This document shows, in pieces, positions 20,941-29,186 of a DNA stretch of 64,000 nt (position 1 is the first letter of the stretch; every line of letters begins with the position of its first letter). The notes under the pieces are model-generated. The model made no database searches. It had not been told where the DNA came from and worked only from the letters and a program-made list of their open reading frames with translations. Source of the DNA: Methylobacterium organophilum (GTDB lineage: Bacteria; Pseudomonadota; Alphaproteobacteria; Rhizobiales; Beijerinckiaceae); NCBI RefSeq assembly GCF_022179465.1, contig NZ_BPQV01000010.1, positions 124,001 to 188,000 of the forward strand, in the 5' to 3' direction. Position numbers and translations under genes: made by a program.

Positions 20941-21360
20941 TCAGTCGTCGCGGTAGACCCGCTCGCGGCGCTCGTGGCGCTCCTGGGCCTCGAGCGAGAG
21001 CGTGGCGATCGGGCGGGCATCGAGGCGCTTGAGGGAGATCGGCTCGCCGGTCTCCTCGCAATAGCCGTAGGAGCCGTCCTCGAGCCGCGCGAGGGCCGCG
21101 TCGATCTTGCTGGTCAGCTTGCGCTGGCGGTCGCGGGCGCGCAGCTCGATCGAACGGTCGGTCTCCGAGGAGGCGCGGTCGGCGAGATCGGGGTGGTTCT
21201 CGTTCTCGCTCTGCAACGTCGTCAGCGTATCCTGCGCTTCACGCAGGATCTCGTTCTTCCAACTCAACAGCTTGCGGCGAAAATATTCGCGCTGCCGTTC
21301 GTTCATGAAGGGCTCGTCTTCGGAGGGCACGTAGCCATCCTCGATCGTGACCTTCGCCAT
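20941..21360 (-). CDS. dksA: RNA polymerase-binding transcription factor DksA, Zn-ligand-poor type
   Basis: 139 residues from ATG 21360 (MAKVTIEDGYVPSEDEPFMNERQREYFRRKLLSWK). DksA inserts a coiled coil into the RNA polymerase secondary channel and acts with ppGpp. The coiled coil (NEILREAQDTLTTLQ to IDAALARLEDGSYGYC) carries the family DxxDxA tip as HPDLADRA. Of the four zinc-finger cysteines of enterobacterial DksA only C101 remains; T104, S122 and A125 occupy the others. This form is common in alphaproteobacteria. Its place between flgH and the fliX-flgI region is, as I recall, shared with related genomes. Confidence 0.93.
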   Translation of the reverse strand: MAKVTIEDGYVPSEDEPFMNERQREYFRRKLLSWKNEILREAQDTLTTLQSENENHPDLADRASSETDRSIELRARDRQRKLTSKIDAALARLEDGSYGYCEETGEPISLKRLDARPIATLSLEAQERHERRERVYRDD

Positions 21361-21672
21361 GCGTTGCCCCTCGCAACTCCTGCCGGTCTGCGGCGATTTC
21401 GGCAGGCGTATAATCGAGGTGGTAGTGCACCACAACGGATGGATCGCGTGCGATCTTCGGCGGAGCGACGAAGTCGCGGCGCTGCGGCAAACTCGCCACG
21501 GTCATTTCGGAAAGTTTGAGACTCAATGCTTTGAAAGAAATCGAAATTCTTTGCGATGACGAGCGCAAGCTTCGGCCAAGTCGCTCCCGAATGAAAACGC
21601 TGGCACGAAAGCTCCTGCCCGAGGCCCCTCCCCTCGCCGCGAGACCCGCCGAGGCAGGCCGGGCCCTACAAG

Positions 21673-22680
21673 CTATCGATCTTCCAATTCCCGCAGTGAT
21701 TGTACAATCTCGTCGGTCACACGCCGGGCGAGGGCGTGCCGATAATGGGTCTGATCGAAGAACAGGGCCGGATCTTCGACGCCGGGACGCGGGCGCCGCC
21801 AATCGATCACGGCGCTGCGCGCGTGCCGCCGCGCCGCCGTGGCGATGGCGGCCTTGCAGGCGGTTTCCGCCTCGGCCCGCGCGCTGCCGGGGGGCGGGAG
21901 GGCTGCGGCATAGACCGGCGGGAAGACGAGAATCAGCGCCGTGCGCGCCGGAAGTGCCTCGACGAAAGCCCCGAAGCGCGCCGCGGCCGGGAAGGCGGGC
22001 CCGCCGCGCCCGGGCGCCGGGGTCGCGGGAGGGCGGATCTCCCGCTGCGCGTCCCAGGAGGGGTTCGTGCCGAAGCCGAGATCGAGATAGTTCTGCTCGT
22101 AGTCCCACCAGCCGTCGGGCCGGGCGGTCTTGTGCCGCTTGCCGAGGAGCCAGCCGATCCGCCCGGCCACCTCCTGCGCCACGGGCCAGCGCAGCAGCCC
22201 GCGCAGATAGCTGCCGAGATCCGGCGCGAGCAACCAGAACGGGAACGGCTTCTCGTTGGTCAGCGCCGGATCGCCCGTGCACCAGTAATCGTCCGCCGCC
22301 ACCACCAGCGCCCGCGGCGCGGGATGGTGGGCGAGGAACCAGCGCATCAGCGTCAGCTGCTCCAGCGGCCCGGTCGCCGGCACGGAGAGCTGGACGAAGG
22401 GGATGCCGCTGCCCTGTGCGAGGCGCTCCGGCTCCACGAGCTGGATGTGGGAATTGCCGAAGACGGCTCCCGCGAAGGCGGGATCGCGTCCGCGCAGGGC
22501 GGAGGCGGTGCGGGGCCCCTGCGGCCGCACCGCGCCGGCCGAGAGCAGGGTCGAGCGGCCGCTGTCGTAGGGATCGACCAGATAGGCCAGCGTCAGGTAG
22601 CCGGCGACGATCAGGACCAGGGTCGCGAGAAAGGTTCTCGCGAAGGCGGCCCAGCGTGCGGCGTCCGGCGGTGCGCTCAT
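21673..22680 (-). CDS. SGNH-like cell-surface protein paired with MBOAT acyltransferase
   Basis: 335 residues from ATG 22680 (MSAPPDAARWAAFARTF). One N-terminal transmembrane segment (FLATLVLIVAGYLTLAYLV), then a periplasmic domain with FGNSHIQLVEPERL, which resembles the GDSx nucleophile block of AlgJ/AlgX-type SGNH proteins. Later blocks include VVAADDYWC and FFDQTHYRH, the last offering a possible catalytic D/H pair. It lies 14 bases after the MBOAT gene. AlgI/AlgJ-type pairs O-acetylate exported polysaccharide or other envelope glycans. The acceptor here is unknown. Confidence 0.7.
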   Translation of the reverse strand: MSAPPDAARWAAFARTFLATLVLIVAGYLTLAYLVDPYDSGRSTLLSAGAVRPQGPRTASALRGRDPAFAGAVFGNSHIQLVEPERLAQGSGIPFVQLSVPATGPLEQLTLMRWFLAHHPAPRALVVAADDYWCTGDPALTNEKPFPFWLLAPDLGSYLRGLLRWPVAQEVAGRIGWLLGKRHKTARPDGWWDYEQNYLDLGFGTNPSWDAQREIRPPATPAPGRGGPAFPAAARFGAFVEALPARTALILVFPPVYAAALPPPGSARAEAETACKAAIATAARRHARSAVIDWRRPRPGVEDPALFFDQTHYRHALARRVTDEIVQSLRELEDR

Positions 22681-22694
22681 CGGATGCGACCGCC

Positions 22695-24068
22695 TCAGAA
22701 CTGGAAGTAGATGAACTCGTAGTTCGCATCGTCCCCGATCTTCAGGAGCACGACGACGAACAGGAGTGCGAAGACGAGGGCGAGGCTTCGCCGGGGCGGC
22801 AGCCGGTGTACGGCCGCCCAGGCGCTCGGGCCGATCAGGGCGACAGCCGCCGCGAAGGCGAGGGTGCGCCACTTGAAGCCGGAGCCCGCGGGCGCCAGCC
22901 CGAGCAGCCCCTTGTAGATCGTCACCGCCGCCTCGAAGCTGGCAGCGCGGAACAGCACCCAGGTGAAGATCACGAAGGCGGCGGTCAGCGCCCAGCCGAC
23001 GAGTTGCGGCATCCGGCCGCCCGCCCGGCGCCAGAGCACGCCGGCCCCGAGGCCGAGGCCGTGGGCGGCGCCCCAGGCCACGAAGGTGAGGCCGGCCCCG
23101 TGCCAGAGGCCGCCCAGCGTCATGGTGGCGAAGAGGGCGCCGATCTGCAGGGCAAGGCCGCGCCGGTTTCCGCCGAGGGGGATGTAGAGGTAGTCGCGCA
23201 GGAAGCGCGACAGCGTCATGTGCCAGCGCCGCCAGAAATCCCGCAGGGAGGTGGCGCGGTAGGGCACGTCGAAGTTCTGAGGCAGCACCAGGCCGAACAG
23301 CAGCGCGATGCCGAGCGCCATGTCGGTGTAGCCGGAAAAGTCGAAATAGATCTGGAAGGTGAAGCCGAGCGTCGCCTGCCAGGCTTCGGCCGCGCTCACC
23401 GCCTTGCCGGCGGCGGCCGTCTGGAAGACCGGGTTCACATAGGCGGCGAGCGGGTCGCCGAGCAGCACCTTCTTGGCGAGGCCGATGGTCAGCAGCATCA
23501 CGCCCCGCCCGATCCGCTCCGCCGCGTCCGGCCGCGCATAGGGGCGCTCGTCGAACTGGTGCATGATCTCGCTCCAGCGCACGAGCGGCCCGGCGAGAAC
23601 CTGCGGGAAGAAGGCGATGTAGAGCGCGTATTTGGTGAGCCCGAAGCCCGGCGCACGGCCGGCCCTCAGGTCCGTCAGGTACATGATGTGGTGAAAGGTG
23701 AAGAAGGAGATGCCCAGCGGCAGGGCGAGGTCCAGCCGCGGCGCCGCCATGCCCGGGATCAGGTTCGCCAGATCGGCGAAGAAATCGAAGTACTTGAAGA
23801 CCGCCAGCACCGCGAGGTTGCCGGCGATGGCCGCCGGCACGAGCCAGCCGGTGCCCGTGCGGAGGAAGGCGCGGGAGACGAGCCAGTTCACCCCGATCGA
23901 GGCGGCGAGCAGCGGCACGAAGCGCGGATCCCACCAGCCGTAGAACACGAAGGAGAGGAGGACGAGGAGCGGCAGCCGCCCCTCCGGCCGGTAGCGCTCG
24001 ACGAGCGCGTGCGCGAGCAGCGCCGCGGGCAGGAAGGCCAGGAGGAAGACGAAGGAATTGAACAGCAT
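22695..24068 (-). CDS. MBOAT-family O-acyltransferase (AlgI/DltB-like)
   Basis: 457 residues, polytopic, with about 11-12 membrane segments beginning MLFNSFVFLLAFLPAALLAHAL. MBOAT hallmarks: WRRWHMTLSRFLRDYLYIPLGGNRRG and the catalytic His, H323, in LGGLWHGAGLTFVAWGAAHG. Such proteins move acyl groups across the inner membrane to a periplasmic partner, here probably the SGNH protein downstream. Together they would decorate an exopolysaccharide or wall glycan. No polysaccharide synthase is in the window, and the pair interrupts the flagellar gene order. Confidence 0.88.
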   Translation of the reverse strand: MLFNSFVFLLAFLPAALLAHALVERYRPEGRLPLLVLLSFVFYGWWDPRFVPLLAASIGVNWLVSRAFLRTGTGWLVPAAIAGNLAVLAVFKYFDFFADLANLIPGMAAPRLDLALPLGISFFTFHHIMYLTDLRAGRAPGFGLTKYALYIAFFPQVLAGPLVRWSEIMHQFDERPYARPDAAERIGRGVMLLTIGLAKKVLLGDPLAAYVNPVFQTAAAGKAVSAAEAWQATLGFTFQIYFDFSGYTDMALGIALLFGLVLPQNFDVPYRATSLRDFWRRWHMTLSRFLRDYLYIPLGGNRRGLALQIGALFATMTLGGLWHGAGLTFVAWGAAHGLGLGAGVLWRRAGGRMPQLVGWALTAAFVIFTWVLFRAASFEAAVTIYKGLLGLAPAGSGFKWRTLAFAAAVALIGPSAWAAVHRLPPRRSLALVFALLFVVVLLKIGDDANYEFIYFQF

Positions 24069-24474
24069 CGACGCGTGATCGGGCCACCCGGAGCCGTCTC
24101 TCGCGCCCGGCCCTTCGCGCGGGCGCCCTTCTCGGCAATCCCGCCGCGGGCGTCAACGCCGCAGGCGCCGAGCCTCAATCCGAGGGGGCGCAACCCGCAG
24201 GCGGGCACTTATCCACCGCCGGCGCGCCGCAACTGTCGCAATCCAGCAACAATCCATGGAATTACAAGGCTCCGTTGTAGGCGCCTCGAAGGAAAACCCA
24301 GTCATCGGGATGTTTAGGCAAAAGAGGCCAGGACCCTTTGCCCTAGCGCAATTATTGAATTCTCAGAATAACCGAGCCAGCGACAACCGGTGCTGGCAAA
24401 GGCGATGTGCTGATCTGCCAGTCCCCGTCCGCTGACCCGTTCAAAAATAGACAATACAATCGGAGGACCGGGCA
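24069..24474. other. 406-base intergenic region upstream of the Hint-domain gene
   Basis: Divergent space between the MBOAT gene and the Hint-domain gene. The first half is GC-rich. From about 24240 it becomes A+T-richer (for example GCGCAATTATTGAATTCTC near 24347), as expected for a promoter or horizontally acquired DNA. A CGGAGGA ribosome site precedes the Hint gene. No convincing -35/-10 pair, repeat or gene was found. Confidence 0.5.
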
Positions 24475-25512
24475 ATGGCACTGCCAATCACATTCAACAA
24501 CACCGTGTACCAGGCTGGGTTCTTCGGCACCGACGATGGCGGCGTGCCGACCAATGCCACGCGCAGCTTCCGGATCGACGACACCTACGACTTCCCGGTG
24601 ACGCTCAACGGCACCGTGACCGACTCCAACAGCACGGTCACGCTCACCTACACCCTCCCCGGCAACACGACGCCGACGACGGAGACCCTGAAGGCAACCG
24701 GACTCGATAACCCGAACCAGATCCTGTTCCTGGGCTCCAACGGCGTCCCCGGCAGCGCGAACGGCACCACCAACCGCTACGTCTTCTCCAACACCCAGAT
24801 GTTCGGCAGTGGCAATCCGAACCGGACCACCTTCGCGGATGACGGCAACGGAACCGGCGGCGACTACGTCGTGCCCGTCTGCTTCACCACCGGCACCCTG
24901 ATCCGCACCGCCCGCGGCGAGATCGCGGTCGAGGCCCTGCAGGTCGGCGACATGGCCGTGACCGCCTCCGGCGCGCTGCGTCCGATCACCTGGATCGGTC
25001 ACCGTGAGCTGGGCGGCGCCGGCAAGGCCTTGTCCGACGATCAGCGGCCCGTGCGGGTGCGTGCCGACGCCTTCGGCCCCGGCCTGCCGGCCCGCGACCT
25101 CCGTCTCTCGCCCGGCCATCCTGTCCTCGTCGGCGCGGATGCCGATGGCGAAGGCGGCGTGCTCGTGCCGATCATGTGCCTGATCAACGGCACCACGATC
25201 GCCCGCATGCCCGCCGAGAGCGTGACCTACTGGCATGTCGAGCTCGACGCCCACGACATCCTCCTCGCGGAAGGGCTGCCGGCGGAGAGCTACATCGATG
25301 GCGGTGACCGCGCCTTCTTCGCGGAAGCCTCCGACCACGCGCTCCACAACCCGGACTTCGTGGCCCCGGGCTGGAACGGCCGCTGCCGCCCGGTCGCGGT
25401 GGACGGTGCGATCGTCGAGGCCGAGCGGGCACGGCTCGATCAGGTCTTTGCCCTCTCGCTGAGCCACCACGCCGCCTGGCCGACCGCCGCGCTGAGCGCC
25501 TTCTCGGCCTGA
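24475..25512 (+). CDS. Hint (hedgehog/intein) domain protein, probably secreted
   Basis: 345 residues. Residues 1-133 are Thr/Asn/Gly-rich beta-type sequence (VTLNGTVTDSNSTVTLTYTLPG) with no Sec signal, as in proteins leaving by type I or unknown routes. From C136 begins a Hint domain: VCFTTGTLIRTARGEIAVEALQVGD, PITWIGHREL, then LSPGHPVLV with H215 and VTYWHVELDAHDILLAEGLPAESY. C136 is placed to make the N-S acyl shift that starts self-cleavage. Such domains are frequent in alphaproteobacterial secreted proteins. No adhesin repeats or calcium nonapeptides are seen, so the processed product is unknown. Confidence 0.83.
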   Translation: MALPITFNNTVYQAGFFGTDDGGVPTNATRSFRIDDTYDFPVTLNGTVTDSNSTVTLTYTLPGNTTPTTETLKATGLDNPNQILFLGSNGVPGSANGTTNRYVFSNTQMFGSGNPNRTTFADDGNGTGGDYVVPVCFTTGTLIRTARGEIAVEALQVGDMAVTASGALRPITWIGHRELGGAGKALSDDQRPVRVRADAFGPGLPARDLRLSPGHPVLVGADADGEGGVLVPIMCLINGTTIARMPAESVTYWHVELDAHDILLAEGLPAESYIDGGDRAFFAEASDHALHNPDFVAPGWNGRCRPVAVDGAIVEAERARLDQVFALSLSHHAAWPTAALSAFSA

Positions 25513-25541
25513 TCCGTCACGCCGACCCGGCAGAACGTCTC

Positions 25542-25572
25542 GAGGGTGCGGAACGCGTTCCGCACCCTCTTT
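25542..25572 (+). terminator. Strong terminator after the Hint-domain gene
   Basis: A perfect 28-base palindrome (25542-25569, left arm GAGGGTGCGGAACG) is followed by TTT. It lies 29 bases past the Hint stop and can also act on the convergent fliX transcript. Confidence 0.75.
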
Positions 25573-25700
25573 CGTGTCCGATGGAGGGCTGCGGAATCAC
25601 TCCGCAAGAACGGCGTGACCTCGCCTCAGAGCGAGCCTGGCGGATGCCGATCGGGGCGCGCAGGGAGGGGCATGCTCCGCCCTCGCAGAGAGAGACCGGA

Positions 25701-26129
25701 TCAGACGCCCCGCGCCGCCTCGAGCTTGGCGAGTTCCACCGCCGCTCGCAGCTCGATCTCCGCCGTGAGCGCGTCGAGACGGGGATCGCCGCTCTCCGGG
25801 GCGCGCTCGGCCAGACGGCCGGCGATGGCCTGGAGGTCGCGCGCCGAGACGCGGCCGCCGAGCAGCGCCGCCTTGAGGCGATCGAGACCGTCGAGCAGGT
25901 CATGTCCGCGCTGGACCGAACGGCGGCGGCGCTGTTCCGGCGTGTCGCTCTCGGCCTGGAGGGTGAGGATCGCGTCGAGCCCGGCGAGCATGCTGGGCTG
26001 GGCCGCGGCGGCCGCGGACCGGGCTTCGCCCGCCCCGGTGCCGCCTGCGAGCTCGAATGTCCCGCCCGCGGTCTTGCGGCTGGCGGCCGAGCCGGCCGCG
26101 GCGATGGTGGGGCGGGTTTCGACGCGCAT
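25701..26129 (-). CDS. fliX: Flagellar assembly regulator FliX
   Basis: 142 residues from ATG 26129 (MRVETRPTIAAAGSAASRKTAGGTFEL), the usual FliX start; the frame continues upstream to 26180 without family similarity. C-terminal half: GLDAILTLQAESDTPEQRRRRSVQRGHDLLDGLDRLKAALLGG, then a helical end rich in AVELAKLEAARGV. In Caulobacter FliX works with FlbD to couple early flagellar assembly to sigma54 transcription. It is divergent from flgI, and a CtrA-like box lies in between, as in Caulobacter. Confidence 0.85.
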   Translation of the reverse strand: MRVETRPTIAAAGSAASRKTAGGTFELAGGTGAGEARSAAAAAQPSMLAGLDAILTLQAESDTPEQRRRRSVQRGHDLLDGLDRLKAALLGGRVSARDLQAIAGRLAERAPESGDPRLDALTAEIELRAAVELAKLEAARGV

Positions 26130-26192
26130 CAGGGATTCGGGACCGCCTCGCAGAGGGCCGGTGAAAGCCCGACCGACCATCGGCCCGCATGG

Positions 26193-26207
26193 TTAACCGG
26201 GCGTAAA
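26193..26207. promoter_or_regulatory. CtrA-like binding site upstream of fliX
   Basis: TTAA (26193-26196), seven bases, TAAA (26204-26207), one mismatch from TTAA-N7-TTAA. It lies 64-78 bases before the fliX start. Caulobacter fliX is a CtrA-dependent class II gene. Confidence 0.5.
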
Positions 26208-26322
26208 CGGCCCGGCAGGATCTGCCGGCCGCCCGGCAGGAACCGGCCCTGCCTCCCCGGCGAAACCAAGGCGACTTTCGTAAAAGTCGAGCAATCGCAG
26301 TTGCTTGGCGAAGAGGGCGGGC

Positions 26323-26337
26323 TGGCATGCTCCTGGC
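26323..26337 (+). promoter_or_regulatory. Sigma54-like promoter upstream of flgI
   Basis: TGGCATG (26323-26329), four bases, TGGC (26334-26337). GG and GC are ten bases apart, with two mismatches to consensus. The GC is 40 bases before the chosen flgI ATG, almost the same spacing as at flgF. Confidence 0.4.
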
Positions 26338-26376
26338 AACGCGATGGACCAGCGTTCGTCACCTCTTTTGGTTGCC

Positions 26377-27516
26377 ATGGCTGCCTTCCGCGACGGCCCG
26401 TTTCCCCTCTCGATCCTGCGGCTCGCCGCCGGCGCGCTCCTGCTCTGGGGATTCGCCTGTGCCGATGCCTTCGCCCTGTCGCGGGTGAAGGACCTCGCCT
26501 CGATCGAGGGCGTGCGGCAGAACCAGCTCGTCGGCTACGGCATCGTCGTCGGCCTCAACGGCACCGGCGACACCCTCAACAACATCCCCTTCACCAAGCA
26601 GTCGCTCCAGGCGATGCTCGAGCGGCTCGGGGTCAATACGCGGGGCGCCACCATGCGCACGCAGAACCTCGCCGCGGTGATGGTGACGGCGAACCTTCCG
26701 CCCTTCTCCACCCAGGGCAACCGTATCGACGTCACCGTGTCCTCCCTCGGCGACGCCAAGTCGCTCCAGGGTGGCACCCTGCTGGTGACGCCCCTCCTCG
26801 GCGCCGACGGCGAGGTCTATGCCCTGGCCCAGGGCTCAGTCGCCATCGCCGGCTTCTCCGCCGAGGGCGACGCCGCCAAGATCACCCGCGGCGTGCCGAC
26901 CAACGGGCGCATCTCCAACGGCGCCATGATCGAGCGCGAGGTCGCCTTCAAGCTCAACGACGCCCGTTCCCTGCGCCTGTCCCTGCGCAACCCGGATTTC
27001 ACCACCTCGAAGCGGATCGCGGCCGCGATCAACGACTTCATGGGCGCCGACACCGCCGAGCCGACCGACCCGGCCACCGTCACCCTGCAGATCCCGAACC
27101 GCTACCACGGCAACATGATCAAGCTGATCACGGAGGTGGAGCAGCTCAAGGTGGAGCCCGATCAGACCGCGCGCGTCGTGGTCGACGAGCGCTCCGGTAT
27201 CATCGTGATGGGCCGCGACGTCCGCGTCTCCACGGTGGCGATCGCGCAGGGCAACCTCACGGTCACGATCACCGAGCAGCCGCAGGTGAGCCAGCCCGCC
27301 CCGCTCTCGAACGGCCAGACCGTGGTCGTGCCGCGCACCGGCGTGAAGGTCGATACCGGCGACGGCAACAAGCTCGCCCTCGTGAAGGAGGGCGTGACCC
27401 TGCGCGAACTCGTCGACGGGCTCAACGCGCTCGGCGTCGGCCCCCGCGACCTGATCTCGATCCTTCAGGCGATCAAGACGGCCGGGGCGCTCCAGGCCGA
27501 TATCGAGCTGATGTAA
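26377..27516 (+). CDS. flgI: Flagellar P-ring protein FlgI
   Basis: 379 residues from ATG 26377 (MAAFRDGPFPLSILRL). A second ATG at 26344 is possible but would precede the predicted transcription start. Sec signal LAAGALLLWGFACADAFA, then the FlgI opening LSRVKDLASIEGVRQNQLVGYGIVVGLNGTGD. Conserved blocks include QSLQAMLERLGVN, RGVPTNGRISNGAMIEREV and DERSGIIVMGRDVRVSTVAIAQGNLTVTI; the end is LKAIGVGPRDLISILQAIKTAGALQADIELM-like. It forms the periplasmic P ring around the rod. A weak sigma54-like box lies 40 bases upstream. Confidence 0.95.
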   Translation: MAAFRDGPFPLSILRLAAGALLLWGFACADAFALSRVKDLASIEGVRQNQLVGYGIVVGLNGTGDTLNNIPFTKQSLQAMLERLGVNTRGATMRTQNLAAVMVTANLPPFSTQGNRIDVTVSSLGDAKSLQGGTLLVTPLLGADGEVYALAQGSVAIAGFSAEGDAAKITRGVPTNGRISNGAMIEREVAFKLNDARSLRLSLRNPDFTTSKRIAAAINDFMGADTAEPTDPATVTLQIPNRYHGNMIKLITEVEQLKVEPDQTARVVVDERSGIIVMGRDVRVSTVAIAQGNLTVTITEQPQVSQPAPLSNGQTVVVPRTGVKVDTGDGNKLALVKEGVTLRELVDGLNALGVGPRDLISILQAIKTAGALQADIELM

Positions 27517-27531
27517 CGGAGGAGGAGAGAC

Positions 27532-27897
27532 ATGCTCCCGCTCGCAACCTTCGCGGCCTCGGCGGCCGTCGGCGTCGGCAAGTCCATCGTCAACGCCCTC
27601 GCCAGCGACAATTCCAAGACGCTCTCCGACGCCGCCAAGACGGCCTCCGAGACCAAGGCGCGCAAGACCGCCAACGACTTCGAATCGATGTTTCTCGAGA
27701 ACAGCATGGAGGAACTGACGAAGTCCGAGGGCACCGAGGGGCCGCTGGGCGAGAACGGCACCGGCGGCGGCGTGTGGCGTTCGATGCTCAGCAAGGAATA
27801 TGCGGGCTCGATCGTGAAGAGCGGCGGCGTCGGCATCGCCGACCAAGTCTATCGCGAGATCCTCAAGCTGCAGGAGGCGGGCAATGGCGGCAAGTGA
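27532..27897 (+). CDS. Rod-binding protein (FlgJ N-terminal-domain type, CheL)
   Basis: 121 residues. It consists only of the FlgJ rod-binding domain: KARKTANDFESMFLENSMEELTKSEG, GTGGGVWRSMLSKEYAGSIVKSGGVGIADQVYREIL. There is no peptidoglycan-hydrolase domain, as usual for alphaproteobacteria, where a separate lytic enzyme opens the wall. Predicted to cap or scaffold the growing rod. It follows flgI by 15 bases with GGAGGAGAG upstream, and its end overlaps the next gene by 14 bases. Confidence 0.87.
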   Translation: MLPLATFAASAAVGVGKSIVNALASDNSKTLSDAAKTASETKARKTANDFESMFLENSMEELTKSEGTEGPLGENGTGGGVWRSMLSKEYAGSIVKSGGVGIADQVYREILKLQEAGNGGK

Positions 27898-28378
27898 CGG
27901 CAGGCCGGAAACCGGGCCCCTGCGCATCCTCGACCGCGCCACCGCGGAAGCCTTCGTGGCGGATCTGACCACCACGATGCGGGAGCTCGAAGGCGTGCTC
28001 GTCCGGGAGAGCGAAGGTGTCCGCGCCGGCCGCCTGCGGGAGGCGCTGGCGGATTCCCCGCGCAAGACGATGCTCTCGGCGGCCTACATGACCGGGCTGG
28101 AGGCGGCCAAAGCCAATGCCATCGCCCTGGCCCGTTTTGCGCCGGCGAGCATCGAGGCGCTGAAGAGCGCCCATCGCCGCTTCATGGAGGTGGTAGAGAC
28201 CAACCAGGCGGTGCTCGCCACGGCCCGCAGCGTCTCGGAAGGGCTCGTGAAGACGCTCGCCGAGGAGATCGGCCGCACCCGCACGCCGACGGTCTACGGC
28301 AAGCCCTCCACCGCTCCCTCCCCCTACGGGCGCGGCCCCGCCCGCAACGGTCCGCTGGTGCTCTCGCGGAGCCTGTGA
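27884..28378 (+). CDS. FlgN-like flagellar chaperone
   Basis: 164 residues. Helical throughout up to about residue 130: FVADLTTTMRELEGVLVRESEGVRAGRL, ALARFAPASIEALKSAHRRFMEVVETNQAVLATARSVSEGLVKTLAEEI. The tail is Pro/Gly/Arg-rich. Length and helix pattern fit the FlgN group that escorts hook-associated proteins to the export gate. It overlaps cheL and is last in the flgI-cheL operon, where such proteins are found in related bacteria. Assignment is moderate because FlgN sequences diverge strongly. Confidence 0.65.
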   Translation: MAASDGRPETGPLRILDRATAEAFVADLTTTMRELEGVLVRESEGVRAGRLREALADSPRKTMLSAAYMTGLEAAKANAIALARFAPASIEALKSAHRRFMEVVETNQAVLATARSVSEGLVKTLAEEIGRTRTPTVYGKPSTAPSPYGRGPARNGPLVLSRSL

Positions 28379-28382
28379 CGCC

Positions 28383-29186
28383 TCACGCCCCCGCCGCCTT
28401 GAGAAAGCCCTCGACCATGCCGCGATAGCCGGCGCCAAACAGGCGCAGATGCACCAGGGCCGGCCAGAGTTTGTAGAGGGGAACGCGCTCGGCAAAGCCC
28501 GGCTCGGCCGGGCCGTAGGCGGCACGGAAGGCGGGTCCCGGGCGGCCGAACAGATCGAGCATGGCGAGATCGACCTCGGCATGGCCGTAAGAGCAGGCCG
28601 GATCGATCAGCCCCGAGACGCGGTCGCCGTCGAGGAGCACGTTCCCGCTCCAGAGATCCCCGTGCAGCAGCGCCGGGCGCGGCCTCTCCGGCAGACGTCC
28701 GGACAGGGAGGCGGCGAGCCGGTCGATGCGCCGGCCGAGATCCGCCGGGATGTGCGGCAGGTGGCAGAGCAGGCGGCGCTCGGCCCAGAAGGCCGGCCAA
28801 TCCTCCGACCAGCCATTGGCGATGGTCACGGGGCCGAAGGCGAAATCCCGCTCCCAGCCGTAGCGCGGCCCCGTCGCCCCGTGCAGGCGCGCGACCGCCG
28901 CGCCCAGGGCCGCGTCGGCGCCGCTTGCCCGACCGGTCGCCAGCACGTCGAGCACGAGCACGCTCTCGTCGACGGCGAGCACCTGCGGCGCGGGTGCGCC
29001 GCTCGCGCGGATCGCCTCCAGCATCCGGGCCTCCTCGCGGGGATCGGGGCCGCCCTTGACGATGGCCTGCCGCCCATCCTCCAGCGTGATCGCGACGAGG
29101 CGCGACAGATCCCCGCCCGAGAGCGGCCGCGCCTGATGCAGCGCGCCGCCGAGCAGGGCCGCGCCGGTCTCCGCGAGCCCGCTCAT
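28383..29186 (-). CDS. Fructosamine/ribulosamine-3-kinase family protein
   Basis: 267 residues from ATG 29186, overlapping the upstream phosphatase stop by ATGA. Protein-kinase-like fold of the FN3K group: LVAITLEDGRQAIVKGG (nucleotide Lys), EEARMLEAIRASGAPAPQVL, catalytic LLHGDLWSGNVL and metal-binding LIDPACSYGHAEVDLAMLDLFG. These enzymes phosphorylate sugar-lysine adducts so that the sugar is released, repairing glycated protein. Bacterial members mostly act on ribulosamines and erythrulosamines. Co-translation with a low-molecular-weight phosphatase supports this role. Confidence 0.87.
   Translation of the reverse strand: MSGLAETGAALLGGALHQARPLSGGDLSRLVAITLEDGRQAIVKGGPDPREEARMLEAIRASGAPAPQVLAVDESVLVLDVLATGRASGADAALGAAVARLHGATGPRYGWERDFAFGPVTIANGWSEDWPAFWAERRLLCHLPHIPADLGRRIDRLAASLSGRLPERPRPALLHGDLWSGNVLLDGDRVSGLIDPACSYGHAEVDLAMLDLFGRPGPAFRAAYGPAEPGFAERVPLYKLWPALVHLRLFGAGYRGMVEGFLKAAGA

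Noticed and set aside
21696-21707. Second GATTGTACAATC palindrome
   Set aside because: Lies within codons of the SGNH gene near its end (EIVQSL), so a regulatory role is less likely.
24310-24441. 43-codon ORF upstream of the Hint gene
   Set aside because: No ribosome site, no recognisable sequence, and it ends in the promoter region.
25581-27968. 795-residue plus-strand open frame
   Set aside because: Spans fliX antisense and flgI out of frame; no motif.
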